A stretch of 64,000 nt of DNA from Coniochaeta sp. PMI_546 (GCA_021432605.1 MU271150.1:2170001-2234000); one strand, 5' to 3'. Shown: positions 34,876-47,408, counted from the stretch's first letter. Notes: a model not told the origin generated them from the sequence alone. Numbers and translations: made by a program.

Positions 34876-35889
34876 CCAGCTGCGGTCTTTTGGATAAGGT
34901 AGCGTCGAACTTCATTTGTCTTTCTAGTTGCGTCTGATATGAGGTATATAGACAATTGGATTAAAGCCAGACCTATACCCGGCGTCGACTATGTCACTTC
35001 GTAGCATCCATCAACAACTTTACCTTATATCTTGGGTGTATCAGACTTGAAATGGTGTTACTGGGGATGAAGATGCTTCAGCACATATTCCCCGACAGGG
35101 TGACCATCGATTAGACACACACCTTCTATCACTATACGACTTCAGAAGAGAAGGAGAGAGATATCCAATCATCCGTCAATCTTCGTCATCAACCACGTCG
35201 TATGCTGTTCGTTCACCTAAAGTGTGATTGATATGCGTTCTCGGAGACTCAAACGGGATGAGCACCTGCCACATCCGAGCCCCTCCAGTGACATCATGGG
35301 CGGCCCCAGCCACAGCTGTGCTATGGGTGATCGCTTATTGGGTGATCTGCCAGGACCCTGGATATTCATGTACCTATTCTCCGCGAATCAGACGACCAGG
35401 CGCTCCCCCCGATGACGCCAACGCTTGGTTCCCGCAATTCAGGGTCCTGCGAGTCTGTCATTCCAAACGACGTCGCGATAAAACAAGCGCATCAACAAAC
35501 CAAGCGCTACACTAGAGGACAGACAGCCTTACCGGGTTCTGCCAAGGCTACTCTTTTACCGGAATAATAAAGCAAGTTTTATGACCCTTGATGTAAGAGG
35601 CTACGACGGGAAAGTGAGCAGTCAACTGTTTCTGTTTCTGATGTCATTCGGTGATAGACCTTTCGACTTTGATACGTGTATGTAGTGTATGTTCCACCCA
35701 CATTGAACTCCATGCAAGCTACGAGAGTACCAAGAGAAGAAGCCCATCTATGTGTATATAAACCGTAGGCACCTCGCTTCTCACCTCTGTCGTTCCAATT
35801 ACCCAAACTATTAGCCACAAGGATCTTCAAACATCTTTCCACTTGAACAAAACCAAATCACACATCCATAATCCAAATCATATATCAAA
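34876..35889. other. Intergenic, upstream of the 79-residue protein gene
   Basis: About 1 kb. It holds the 3' UTR of the phosphatase gene and the promoter of the small gene. No other gene is seen. Confidence 0.5.
35755..35762 (+). promoter_or_regulatory. TATA box of the small basic protein gene
   Basis: TATATAAA lies 128 bp before the ATG. The leader that follows is A/C-rich without upstream ATG near the start (CATATATCAAA-ATG), as in highly expressed fungal genes. Confidence 0.55.
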
Positions 35890-36219
35890 ATGACCCACCG
35901 CCACACAACCACAACAACAACCACTCGCCGCCACGACCTCTTCAGCCGTCGCCGGCCCGTGGTTCACCAGAAGCGCCACGCCACCCTCGGCGACAAGGTC
36001 AGCGGCGCCCTGAAGAAGCTTAAGGGTACCATCTTGGGCCGTCCCGGCGAGAAGGTAAAGCGTCAACCCCTACCTGAGTCACGCAAGGTCTCTTACGTGG
36101 CTGTCTCGTGAAGGCATCTATCTAACGTCCATCTACTATTCTAGGCTGCCGGTACTCGTCGCATGCACGGCACCGATGGTCGCGGCTCGCACCGCGCGGC
36201 TCGCAGGCGATTCTTTTAA
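35890..36219 (+). CDS. Small basic conserved protein, 79 residues, unknown function
   Basis: The exons are 35890-36054 and 36145-36219 with a 90-nt intron in phase 0. The protein is strongly basic. A Thr/His/Arg-rich start (MTHRHTTTTTTTRRHDLFSRR) leads into LGDKVSGALKKLKGTILGRPGEK, and across the splice site into AAGTRRMHGTDGRGSHRAARRRFF. The central part could form an amphipathic Lys-rich helix. The join is supported by the continuous GEK-AAGTRRM reading, similar to small fungal hypothetical proteins I remember from Sordariomycetes and Eurotiomycetes. A good TATA box and clean leader suggest strong or inducible expression. No signal peptide or membrane segment is visible. Function is not known; binding to nucleic acid or acidic surfaces is only a guess from charge. 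Confidence 0.8.
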
Positions 36220-37065
36220 ACCCGTCGCTGTGATTTGAGGGATAAGCGTGTACGATATGAGTTATGCGAATTGTGAAGCTTGGATATTGATACCCTGGAG
36301 AATGATGAGGATGGATACTCGCATGAATGAATTATTAAACGGCAGACTATTGTTGTACGATACCCATAGATACCACGACTGTCATTGATCTGACATAAGT
36401 CCTACACATATTGCGACCTGCTATTGTCCCATTGTCACCGAGTGATTCGTCCATTGATCAGTGGAGTAAAGCAAGGTTGATGATTGTAGAGGAACAGCAG
36501 TCTATTAACCCTATTGACGTCGACTCTGACGGCTTATTCATCTGTTAGACGTCTACAGCAGCGATGAAATGCTGCCGCTTCTATTTCAGTCTTTTCTTCC
36601 CTTCGCATCTTCCAGCCCCAAAAACAAGCAACTCATCTTACACTCTCAAGCCCAAAAACACCTAAGCCACGGGGCACGGGGAAAGGGAATGACGTCCTGA
36701 GACTCAAAGTAAGACCGACATCTATCGCTACACTCACAAAGCAACCCCTCCAAGTTATTTTCTTCGTCAGCGGAGCATTTCCAGCCTGAAGCCCAAAGAT
36801 TCCATTCATCAAAATCGTGCCAGAGTCTGCGCCACATTGGTTCCAGAGCTGACCACAGCCGCGCAGATTATCATCGACCACCAGTCCAGGATGCAGGAGA
36901 CCCATCCACTCTCGAAGGACACGGACTCCAACTGGTCATTCCAACCTCAGCCGTGTCAACCTGGGAATGGCGACAGTCTGGTACTGAGCGATGGACAATC
37001 TAGCACCCATTCTCGGGACCGATTTTGTACGCCGAGTCATCCCACTGCAGCTCATCGAGCTCCAT
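36220..37065. other. Shared 3' region, convergent genes
   Basis: 846 bp between the small basic protein gene and the 664-residue protein gene. The open frames here (up to 90 codons on the minus strand at 36633-36905) look random. Confidence 0.45.
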
Positions 37066-39194
37066 TCAAGCTTGATGATAAGCGGGACAAGCCAGCTGAA
37101 GGTGCGGCGCGGTGTTTAGATGGCCGGCGTACTTCAGCATTGCAATTGTCTTGCGTTTGTTCCGCATCTCAAGCGCAGCAACCTGGTTCGAGCAGGAAAC
37201 AGACGACGCCTTCCGGTGCCGTGAGACCGGGCGTTTGTCCGGAGTGGTTGTCACGAAGCTCAGCAGCAGTTCATCTGTCTCGTCATTGGTATTCATAACG
37301 CAATAAGAGCCATCACTCTTCTCGCTATGATTGGGGGTATTGCCGCCAAGCAGGTCTGGATATGCCTTACGGAACTGCTCACCCAGTGCCTCTATGTCAA
37401 CCTTCAGAGGAGAAGGGTGCTTCTTCGCTTTCTCTGTAGCTTGGGCGAGGGTCTCGGGCCAATGCTCGCGGAGCCGTGTCTCCAACAGTTCCAGATCAAT
37501 CTTGTTCGGGGAAGGATGCTTTTTGCGATCCGGCGCATTGAGGACGGGTTGGTATGTATAGCCTTGCACCGGGGCAAGATAGTGTCCTGTGCTGGGCATG
37601 TCATCGTCCGAATCCTCTTCAGAAGACCCATCCGACTCAAGGTCCAACGCATCGAGATCAGTACTCTGTGCGATGATACTCGCAGACACGCGGGCAACGG
37701 CCCTCGATTGGTCCCTGGGGCCCTCAAGGGCGTGGCTATGTCTCCGGCTGACCACTATTCGGGGAGTCGACGCACCAACTGGCGGGAAGGGAAGTAGGGA
37801 GTTGACGCTGCCTCTCAGCAAAGTCTCCAGATTGGTTGGACTCGCCGAGGGTGTAATGGGAGTCGGGTCTCGGGTAGCCTTGGGAGGTGTGGCTGCCTTG
37901 AGGCGATTAACGAAGTCGGTTGTGACTTGCTTAGCACAGTCTGGGACAGCAAATGGGTCGTCAAAGGACTTCTCGCTGTCTAAGGCCTCGGTGTTCTTCG
38001 TCCCAGAGATCCACTCAAAAGAATCGTCACTGATCTCTTGGGCATCCTGGCCGGACCTCCCATGCTCGTAGATCTCGGCGAGACGCGAGGGTAGTTGTCG
38101 TCTACGCATGGGAATATCGGCCACCACGTCTTTGATGAATTGGTTGGTTTCATAGTCGTAGAAGCCAGATCCTCGGACTTGATCGGCTTCATGGGCTTCA
38201 ACCTCTGTCAATTTATGAGTCAAGTGCAAACGGTCCGTCAGTGCATCCGTCATCTTCTTGAGGACACCTTTCTTGTTCGCGTCGCTGGTCTTGGCTGACT
38301 CTCGAGTGGTCTTGCTGCGGCGAACTGCCATGATGTCCTGAGGATTGAACTTCGTAGCGTCGGTTAAAGCCAGAATAGACTCAGACTTTCGCTTTGATTT
38401 GCCTCGATTGTCAGGTAGCTCATTCAGAGAGCTGGCAGCTTGTGACCTTGGGGGCTTCATCTGTTCCGTTCCTCGTTGAAGAGGTATTGTCGAAGACTGA
38501 CGCCCCTTGGTTTGTGGAAGGTCTGATCGATCCAGTATCTCCCGGCTTGGCCTATTGACTATCTGCTGAGGTCCAACACCACTGTTTCCGCGTGAGGGCC
38601 TGCGGCATCTCACTGTGCCTTTCCTCTGACGCGAGGTCGTCTTGGGCTGCACCGCTGTAGAAGGTCTATTGGGAAACGACGGAACAGGAGGGGCTTGAAG
38701 TCGGTTAGCCTGGAAAGCATCCATGTTTGCACGGGAGATGGCATTTCTCGCAAGATGGCCACTGGATCGGTTGGCCGTGTCTGGCTTAAACGGCCTTGTG
38801 TGCTTTGTTGCGTGAGAATCATGAACCCTAGTTTCAGACAGGGTTTTGCTGTCATAAGTGGCTTGTTGCTCCATGGTCGTTGTGTCGTTCAACAACGCGC
38901 TCGCCAATTCGTCGTCTGAGTCACGTCGGTACTGCAGAGCCTTGGAGGCGTGCTTGAGATCGGACTCCCTGCCGGTCCGGGAATACGAGCCTACTGTGAA
39001 GAGTTAGCAACTGTGGTGCTAAACTGCAAATATCTGAGCTAGGTCTGGACTGAGCATGATAGAATATATGAGGTATCGTTCTCCAATCGTAGTGGAAGAC
39101 TGTGGGGAGCAAGCCTTCGTTACATACCTGGAACACTCGGGCGATCATGGAAGAAGGGTTCGTCTTCGCCGAAGAAGAATGCTGGGTTATCCAT
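37066..39194 (-). CDS. Unrecognised 664-residue disordered protein with duplicated KKHPSP motif
   Basis: The exons are 39194-39128 and 38993-37066, joined across a 134-nt intron with phase kept. The N-terminus MDNPAFFFGEDEPFFHDRPS is rich in Phe and acids. Most of the chain is Ser/Arg/Pro-rich and disordered, with several basic patches (KSKRKS, RQRKG) that suggest a nuclear place. One better structured region spans about 255-340 (DIMAVRRSKT to LPSRLAEIYEHG). Near the C-terminus an acidic run (ESDGSSEEDSDDDMP) precedes two copies of a 26-residue unit at 513-538 and 546-571, sharing K-K-H-P-S-P-x-K-x-D-x-E-x-L and a final P-x-x-L. No family is recognised. The gene probably has a nuclear or cytoskeletal scaffold role, but this is not supported by any known domain. 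Confidence 0.75.
37348..37524 (-). repeat. Duplicated 26-residue coding unit (KKHPSP motif)
   Basis: Copy 1 is encoded at 37524-37447 and copy 2 at 37425-37348, 33 codons apart. Half of the residues are identical, and the DNA has diverged more than the protein, so the duplication is old and kept at the protein level. Confidence 0.75.
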
Positions 39195-40582
39195 GATGAA
39201 TCCAGTCGAGAGTGTGACAGTCTTTCCCAATCTCACCACGCTCTCTCATGAGACGCTGGGTAGTTCGGAGAAGATGCCGTCGGAACGTGAAGAAGAGGAA
39301 GGTCAAGGTTGGAGATAGAGTGGTTGGTTGCCTGGGTAATCAGCTTCGGCAGACAATATGTCTAGTGCTACCGTGGGCAGAGGTTAGTGACGGCAGATAC
39401 TGAAGATGACGGGTAGGTCAACGCACCTGGCAAAACCAAACTATATCGCAGGCGGAACAGAAACCAGCGTATGCATGTCTTGCACCCAACAATACAGATG
39501 ATCTAGTAAAAAGAGAAAACCGAGATCGTCAGGTCTTCCGAGAAGCGTTGTCCGGTTGACAGACAAGTCGTAGGTGAATATCATGTGGTTTCCTCGAATA
39601 GGATCAGAGGCGAGGGTGAAGGTGCGTCACCAGGCGGTCTTTGGGATCAAGGACTCGGTTGTCAAGATGATCTTGGACAGAAAGACGAATGATGAGGCAA
39701 ACGAAGGTGGTGCCTGCAAACCGCCCGATACGGCCGTCAAGTCTAGCGGCAACAGAGAAAGCAGTCTAAAGGCAACTGAATGAAATGGTGTTCTCGAGTG
39801 ACTGCAAAGGAAGACCAAAACGAGCGTGTGGGAGAAGAGGAAGATCAAAAATCAATTTCTGGAAATCAAGGCGAATCCAAAGAAAACGTCACAGGTCACA
39901 GCAGGAGGGAACAGATAAGGTACTGGAGAAGTTACCTCACCTTGTTTACCCGAGAACGTGCTTGACAGCTTGGTGAAGGGCAACTGCGAGCCAGGAACGT
40001 TCCTTCCTATCTTCGATATACCTAAGGTAGTCTCCTTCACCAGAATTTATGTACGGCCGCAAACAACGCCTGAGCACGGTGAAGCCAAGGATTCAGGTAT
40101 CCTGAGGTTGAGATTGGAGATGTCTGTCTGAATCAGTTCCTCGTAGCAACGCCTCGGACAAGGATTTGAGTTCTCTTACACGACCAGATGCCACTTCACT
40201 TGGGCTTGCCCAGATATCAGGTTGTTTGCCAGTATACACTACGTTCATTTGGCTTGGCGGCACTGAGAATGCAAGAAACACCATATCCGTTACCCGATAC
40301 TTCGGGACCGTACTCCATCTGGTTCGTGTAGTTGCACAGTTGGCCAAGGCCATGATTCGTAGCAGGTAGCCAAGATAAGATGCTCTATAGTCTATATGAC
40401 GGATAGCATGCTGGAAAATGAAGATATCATCCACAAGCTAACCCGCTTCTTTGCGGCCCCCTGATTTTTGGTTTTCAAGGTCCAAAGTATGTATGATTGC
40501 GTGCCCAAGCTGCGAGACAAAAGTCTACGGCTGTATTGCGCGTGTGACTGCTCAGAGCGGTAAGACTTCTCCTGGCGAAGTT
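39195..40582. other. Intergenic between the 664-residue gene (5') and FAD1 (3')
   Basis: 1.39 kb. Likely holds the promoter and leader of the 664-residue gene and the FAD1 terminator. CTAAGGTAG at 40022-40030 belongs to the dispersed word family. No supported gene. Confidence 0.45.
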
Positions 40583-41714
40583 CTACCGGTCCCGGCCCAA
40601 GCGCTCCTCATCGTCACGGACCAGCTCATACGCCGGCCTGAATCTCTTCGCACTCGCGTCAATGGCTAGGGCGGGATTAGGGCGCGTGTTTGTCATGCCA
40701 CCCAATGACGAGAAGCCTTGCTGATATAGGCTGCAGAACGGGATTTCGAGGTGACGGATGAACTATCTCCTGTCAGCAGTCACCTCTCTGAGTCGTGACC
40801 TCTCTGCAGCCCGCAATGGCGGTCGCCGATCGGTTTGCACCAGAACCCTTCGTGAAGCCAGAAACAAAGAGATGAGAGACCACTTACAGCCCATATCTCA
40901 ACGTAATGCCAGTCTATGACTGGATTCACCCGCATGAACTGTGGCCAGTCTTTATCTGTCGGGCTGAAGTGTGTCAGGAACTCGCAATGGGGATCCGTTC
41001 TCCTGGTCCCCATGAATATTGCTTTCACAGCCGGCCTGTCATGCAGGTACGCTTCGAGCGCCGAGCGCATGGGCACGGAGTATCTTCTAAGATCCAAATG
41101 ATATTGCAACGTCGAAGTCTCGACGAAGTCCTCGACTTCCGGAAATGGATCGTGCGGCGCGATATATATGGCTTGTAGTGTGGCTGGTGACGGTATGGAG
41201 TGACCGGTCGATCCATAAGACTTGCCTCCTTTCGCGAAGCCGTTCGTAGATGTCGATGGTATCGTGGGGCCTGCCAGACATGCCATGATCAAGACCAGTA
41301 GGACAAGGCAGTCCTTCCCGCCGTTATATGATAGGGATATCTCCTCGGGCCTGTATGCTTGTATGCGACGTTTTAGTTCATGCCACTCTGTGGTTCACTC
41401 GTCTAACCCTGTGTCGTCCACACACCCATCGTTGCCTCTTGCATATGTAACACTGGGACGGTTGACGGGGGTGGTACCCACCCGTATCTTCGCAGAGCTT
41501 CACTTATGATACCCATGGAAATGCGCGCTTGGCTCTGCACATTGCGTAACACTTGATCCTCCGTCTGTTCGTCTAGGAAGGCATCCAACTTTCGCCGCAG
41601 CGTGTGGCATATATCGGGGAGGGTGCGGCCACTAAGGTGCGAAGGAGGACTCTCCAGAACAGCGGTGGCTGCGGCGCCAGCGCCGGCTTGGTCGGATGGG
41701 GGTTTTAGTGTCAT
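40583..41714 (-). CDS. FAD1: FAD synthetase (FMN adenylyltransferase), PAPS-reductase fold
   Basis: The exons are 41714-41482, 41350-40888 and 40762-40583, giving 291 residues. The enzyme makes FAD from FMN and ATP in the cytosol. The first exon carries ICHTLRRKLDAFLDEQ and ARISMGIISEALRRYG. Exon 2 opens PEEISLSYNGGKDCLVLL, the PP-loop-like nucleotide site (SYNGGKD at 85-91), and continues with AIFMGTRRTDPH and WPQFMRVNPVIDWHYVEIWA. Exon 3 supplies FIRHLEIPFCSLYQQGFSSLGG and TNTRPNPAL, a near-invariant family ending. Introns are long for this window (131 and 125 nt). Start Met at 41714 is chosen because the frame upstream shows no conservation. The gene is divergent from the heme gene at 42574. 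Confidence 0.93.
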
Positions 41715-42573
41715 GCCGGCATTTAACGATGGAGAGCAGAGGTACGCAGCCAACGAGAACGAGGAGACCAACGAAAGAGACAGATGAGACGTGTCGTTGT
41801 CCTCGCTCGGGTACGGTGAGGGAGTCAATTGCGGGGAGAACGCACTAAGGTAGGTAGCGGGCCCATTTCTGACATCCGCCCGATTCCAGTTGCTTACCCG
41901 GGAGCTCACGGCCGAGGCCGGTTCGAATACGCATTTACCACAGTAAAAAAAAATGTGATGACTCAACCGTACCTGACAAGTCCCTTGAAGAGAGGTACGT
42001 ACCGATTGAAAATGGTGTGTTAGCCACAGTGACCTCCAGCCACACTGCACGGGCTGACTACTGCAGATTGTGGCACGAAGGATGCTGCCCGTCACCTTTT
42101 CTAATTCCTGGCAGATGATTGGAGAATTGGAGGCACTGAGGCCGACAAAGTGCCCCACCATATGCCGAATGCCGACGGGGTGGAATCAAAGGGGCGTATT
42201 TTGGTACGACGAGAGTTTCACCAACAAAAAGACGATAATCGCAGTGTCCTGCTCGACAGTTACCGCTGCCAATACCTCATCTATGTGTATTTCCTGCTAA
42301 TTACTTCTTTCATTCTTGTGTCTGTGATACCTGTCGTGTTTCTGGCCGACTTGTAATAACTGTTTTCCGGACCGTACGCCTCCGAATATAGAAAAGTCGG
42401 GGCTCCGTTTGCCGTCATTTGGCTGAATTGCTCGCAATTGCCACTTGGACCTCGTTGTGCGCCTCGCCGGTCTTACCTCACCGTCCCCTAACATACTTCT
42501 CTTGCCCGCGCTTCCAAACAACGGGGATTCCAGAGTCAGGAAGCGTTCTATCGCTCTCGTTACAGTCTCAGCA
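41715..42573. promoter_or_regulatory. Divergent promoter shared by FAD1 and ALA dehydratase genes
   Basis: 859 bp separate the two outward-facing start codons. One copy of the 10-mer TACTGTGGTA (minus orientation) lies at 41936-41945, about 220 bp before FAD1. A minus-strand open frame extends far into it but lacks conserved sequence and is read as FAD1 leader. Confidence 0.5.
41936..41945 (-). repeat. Single copy of the 10-mer TACTGTGGTA
   Basis: This is an exact copy on the minus strand, followed on the plus strand by an A run. It is the only copy in the gene-dense right half of the window. Confidence 0.65.
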
Positions 42574-43797
<1,224 letters not shown>

Positions 43798-44534
43798 GAC
43801 GATCAAGGAAGAAGATGTGTTTACGATGACGAGGAAAATGGAGTTTTGGGAGGTGGCTTTGATGGCGTTATTGGCTTGGGTGGGATCAGGAAGATAAAAA
43901 TCAAACCACCGCTCTTCATCTCTTCATCGCTTTTGTCTTGATCACTCTGCACTGTGCACTGCCAACCTAGTACGACGCTCATGGGGAGCGTTTCTAGTGA
44001 GTGTTTCAGATCGTTCCTATCAAACTGTTATTGACAGAGGTGAACAGCAGGAAACGTCTCGTGAGCCTCTTTATGCGATATCAGAGATTCTGCGACAAGC
44101 GTGTCTAGGACTACTCGCCTGGACAGATTCGTAAGAGCAAGTCCCCAATGGATAGGGAAACAAGCTGTTGGTTTCGCCAATCCGTATTCATGATATCCGA
44201 GACCGGCATCCGGCGATGATCTATCCGTTGACGCCGTGAATTCAAATACATCCAATCAGTGACCCCGAGATGTGCACACAGTGGCGACTCGATCGTGAAA
44301 CAGTTAGGCTAGATTCCTCGGCTATCCGTTGTGCTCCTGCTCCTGAGAGCTCTGGCGAGCAAGCTTGGTCGTTACCTGTACTACATGCCGTTGTCTCTTA
44401 CTGAATATCGGAAATTTATTCCACCCCTTCATTTCAGATCATCTGTGCTTCTCATACCATTTTATCTAGCTGAGGCACTCCCCCTTAAAGGCGATCAGCA
44501 TGACGGCCCCCATCGATCTTTCGGGCACCTCGCT
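43798..44534. other. Intergenic between ALA dehydratase and the acyltransferase gene
   Basis: 737 bp. The acyltransferase frame is open upstream of 44535 (with another in-frame ATG at 44385), so part of this may be coding. Otherwise nothing is seen. Confidence 0.45.
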
Positions 44535-46133
44535 ATGTATTCAAACGACCAATCCCCGGCATTGGACCAGCATTCGCTTTCGCGACCCTTGATCGAAGGT
44601 GACGAGAGTACAGGGTTACTGGAGGAGAAATTCCCTCCAGACGCGAAAAGAAAGGATGGCCTCATCCTCATCTCGCCCACAGGAAGCAGGTCTGGGGGCT
44701 ATGTGACTGCCGTCTGCCTCATTGCCAACCGAATTCGTTCGGTCACTTGGCGCTGTTACATGCTCAAGGCGGCGATCTTTCTGCTCCCCAGTTTTCTCCA
44801 ACCTCGACCGTTCTCCATTGCGGCAAGGAACTGTCGACCCAGCCCGACAGCATACCTAGACGGCCTCCGCGGCTTGGCCGCTCTTTTCGTCGTCTTCTGT
44901 CACTATAGCTACACGTCCTTCAACATCGCTGAAGGATGGGGCTGCAAGGGCCGAAACTATGACATCCTCCGGCTGCCCGTCGTCAGACTGTTCTTCCAGG
45001 GTCCGGCCATGGTGGCCATCTTCTTCGTCGTGTCGGGCTACGCACTATCACTGAAGCCACTCAAACTCATGCGGGCCCGATCCGGAGACGGCACCCTGGC
45101 CAAGACACTGGGTTCGTCCGTGTTCAGACGCGGGATTCGCCTTTTCGTCCCAACTGCAGCTTCGACGCTGCTGGTCGTCGTCATGATCAGGGCCGGGCTG
45201 TATGAGCGGACCAGGGAGTTCGCGGGAGATGGGAGATATATCAGGCACCCGAGGGAGCAACATTATCACCGGCTTGAGACGACAGGCGACCAACTGAAGG
45301 ACTGGATGTGGCACATGTTCTACTTTGTGCACGTTTGGGGCTGGGAGAAGTTCGGTGGCAGCACGGGACTTGACCAGCATCTTTGGACTATTCCTGTTGA
45401 GTACCGAGCGTCGATGTTGTTGTTCTTGACATTGCTTGGTACATCGGGACTGAAGACGAGTGCGAGGTGGGCGACTGTCGCTGGCCTGATGTGTTTTACA
45501 TACCGCAGTGATAGATGGGAGATGTTGTTATTCTTTGCTGGAATGTTGCTTGCTGAGTGGGATCTCATCCGAAGGGCGCATGAACGGACCTCATCATCGT
45601 TGCTGCCCATCGATGTCCCGTCGCCGAGATCGAAGAGAGAGGGGAAGGCGGTGGCATCCGCCTGGACGGCCGTCAGTATACTGGCTTTGTATCTCCTGTC
45701 CCAACCTGACGAGGGATACGAAGCTACGCCAGGTTGGGTCTTTCTCTCTTCTGTGATCCCGGACTGGTGGTCAGACAAGTACCGGTACTGGCAGTGCGTT
45801 GGTGCAGTGCTCCTCGTGCTCTGCGTGGCGCACTCACCCGCAACCTGGCAGCCACTGTTCAACACACGCCCGGTGCAGTATCTCGGGAAAATCAGCTATG
45901 CTATCTACCTCATGCATGGCCCGATGTTGCACACGGCCGGATACGCCGTTCAGAGGTGGGCCTGGGGCGTCACTGGTGTTGAAGGAGTGGCGTACAATTG
46001 GGGGTTTGCACTGGCGAGCGTGGTTGTTCTGCCCTTGGTAGTGTGGGCGGCCGATGTATTTTGGAGGATGGTCGATGCGCCTGTTGTTCGGTTTGCGAGG
46101 TGGTTCGAGGAGAAATACTCTGTGCCGACTTGA
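44535..46133 (+). CDS. Acyltransferase-3 family membrane protein
   Basis: This is an intronless frame of 532 residues from ATG 44535; an in-frame ATG at 44385 would add 50 residues. The N-terminus is cytosolic, acidic, with a dileucine-like RPLI and TGLLEE. The family core begins with YLDGLRGLAALFVVFCHY and continues with FFVVSGYALSL, both signatures of the integral-membrane O-acyltransferase (OafA/YrhL-like, acyltransferase_3) group. These proteins move acyl groups from CoA or other donors to sugars, lipids or small molecules. About ten hydrophobic helices follow, including GLDQHLWTIPVEYRASMLLF and YLGKISYAIYLMHGPMLH, which carries the conserved Tyr-Leu-x-His. The substrate is unknown. No biosynthetic cluster surrounds it, so a housekeeping or cell-surface role is as likely as secondary metabolism. 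Confidence 0.88.
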   Translation: MYSNDQSPALDQHSLSRPLIEGDESTGLLEEKFPPDAKRKDGLILISPTGSRSGGYVTAVCLIANRIRSVTWRCYMLKAAIFLLPSFLQPRPFSIAARNCRPSPTAYLDGLRGLAALFVVFCHYSYTSFNIAEGWGCKGRNYDILRLPVVRLFFQGPAMVAIFFVVSGYALSLKPLKLMRARSGDGTLAKTLGSSVFRRGIRLFVPTAASTLLVVVMIRAGLYERTREFAGDGRYIRHPREQHYHRLETTGDQLKDWMWHMFYFVHVWGWEKFGGSTGLDQHLWTIPVEYRASMLLFLTLLGTSGLKTSARWATVAGLMCFTYRSDRWEMLLFFAGMLLAEWDLIRRAHERTSSSLLPIDVPSPRSKREGKAVASAWTAVSILALYLLSQPDEGYEATPGWVFLSSVIPDWWSDKYRYWQCVGAVLLVLCVAHSPATWQPLFNTRPVQYLGKISYAIYLMHGPMLHTAGYAVQRWAWGVTGVEGVAYNWGFALASVVVLPLVVWAADVFWRMVDAPVVRFARWFEEKYSVPT

Positions 46134-46514
46134 GAGCCGTCTTGGTACCTGGAGGGCAGATTCCATGTGTAGACAGCTCCTTGTTGACGGCATATATCCA
46201 TCCGAGTGGAAACAGAGCGACAAATGACAAGGGACAAACCTCCCTTTCCCCCGGTTTTCATAGCTCTTATATGTAAAGATGGATAGACCAACCATAGTAG
46301 GATTGATTTCATTGAGATCGAAACATGTTGAGATACTGGCAACATATTATGATGGTAGTACTTTCTAGGTCTTCAGCCTGGTAAGACATTTAGACGAGTT
46401 CTGCCAAGGTCTTGAAGAGTTTCTATGGTACAGCAGTCATCACCAACTTCTAGAGACCAATGGCTAGGGACGCAAATGTAGAGGCGATTCTGCCACAAGT
46501 CATGGAGGCCCAAC
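46134..46514. other. Shared 3' region, convergent genes
   Basis: 381 bp between the acyltransferase stop and the MIC12 stop. Nothing further is seen. Confidence 0.5.
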
Positions 46515-47408
46515 TCACACAGCCTTCAACTTGGAGCGATCCTGGTTCTCAACCGGCTTGTACCTCTCAGCCAGCGCCTCCTCTACACTTTTGCTCGTGA
46601 CATCGCTCCGGCTCTCCTCATACCTCTGTGCCAGCGCCCTGTCCACGTCATTAAGATGCAATAGCGTGTTGTCGAGTTTGCTCTCCAGCTTTTCCTCCGC
46701 CAGGCCGACAGCGACCTTGGCGTGTTCCACCGCTTCCTTCGACTTCTCGATCCCCCTTGCGACAGCAGCCTTGCCTTGTTCCGCCTTGGCCTGGACAGCT
46801 TCGACCACCGACTTGGATGTCTCCTTGGCTTGCGCGACAGCACTCGTTGCGGCAGCTTGCGACCTGTCCCTCGCTTGCTCCAGCGCGCTCTTGGTCGTTT
46901 GTTGCGCCTGCGTCGCCTCGGTCTTGACCTGCTCGACGCCTTCGACGGTTCTACTGCTCACGATGCCTGCATCTTTCTTCACCTCCTCGCCCGCCTGGCT
47001 GCCGCTCACCGTGCCCCAGAGCCGGGCGAGGACACCCTCGGCATCTTCTCTGACCTCGCTCCAGTCCTTGGTTTGCGCCCAGCGGACGGCGGCCTCGATC
47101 TCTGCGTTCCAGCGGGACTTTGCCGTTTCGATGAGGTGGTGTTCGGGTACTGTGGCGGTGGACAGGGAGGTTGGAGAGGCAGGTGAGGACGCCGGATCGT
47201 GGACTAGGGAGTGCAGGACGCTGTTTTGCGCGCGCAGTATGTCCGATTGGGTTTGGCGGTTGCGCTGGTGGGTGAGGACTGCGAGGTAGGCGAGTGAGAG
47301 CGTCAGTGTCACGCCTCCGGTCTGCAGACATCGAGTCAACTGTTAGCCGATGCACGAGATTGAGGAGACGAGAGGAAGCATGCGTACGAAACCGGTTGTG
47401 AAGCCCAT
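46515..47408 (-). CDS. MIC12: MICOS complex subunit Mic12
   Basis: The exons are 47408-47388 (seven codons) and 47321-46515, giving 275 residues. The joined start MGFTTGF-TGGVTLTLSLAYLAVL is characteristic of fungal Mic12 (Aim5/Fmp51). It is an inner-membrane anchor that bridges Mic10 and Mic60 subcomplexes at crista junctions. One transmembrane helix lies at about 8-24. The rest, in the intermembrane space, is a long Ala/Glu/Lys-rich helical region with repeats such as AKETSKSVVEAVQAKAE and IEKSKEAVEHAKVAVGLAEEK, suitable for coiled coils. Yeast Mic12 is shorter (about 106 residues); the extended helical tail is usual in filamentous fungi as far as I recall. The gene shares a 430-bp promoter with mitoribosomal bL17m. 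Confidence 0.92.

Noticed and set aside
41715-42161. N-terminal extension of FAD1 from the open frame upstream
   Set aside because: The frame is open for about 150 codons, but none of it resembles FAD synthetase and it covers the shared promoter. The Met at 41714 was kept.
46531-47289. 252-codon plus-strand frame opposite MIC12
   Set aside because: Shadow of the Ala/Glu/Lys helical coding strand. MIC12 on the other strand is recognised.
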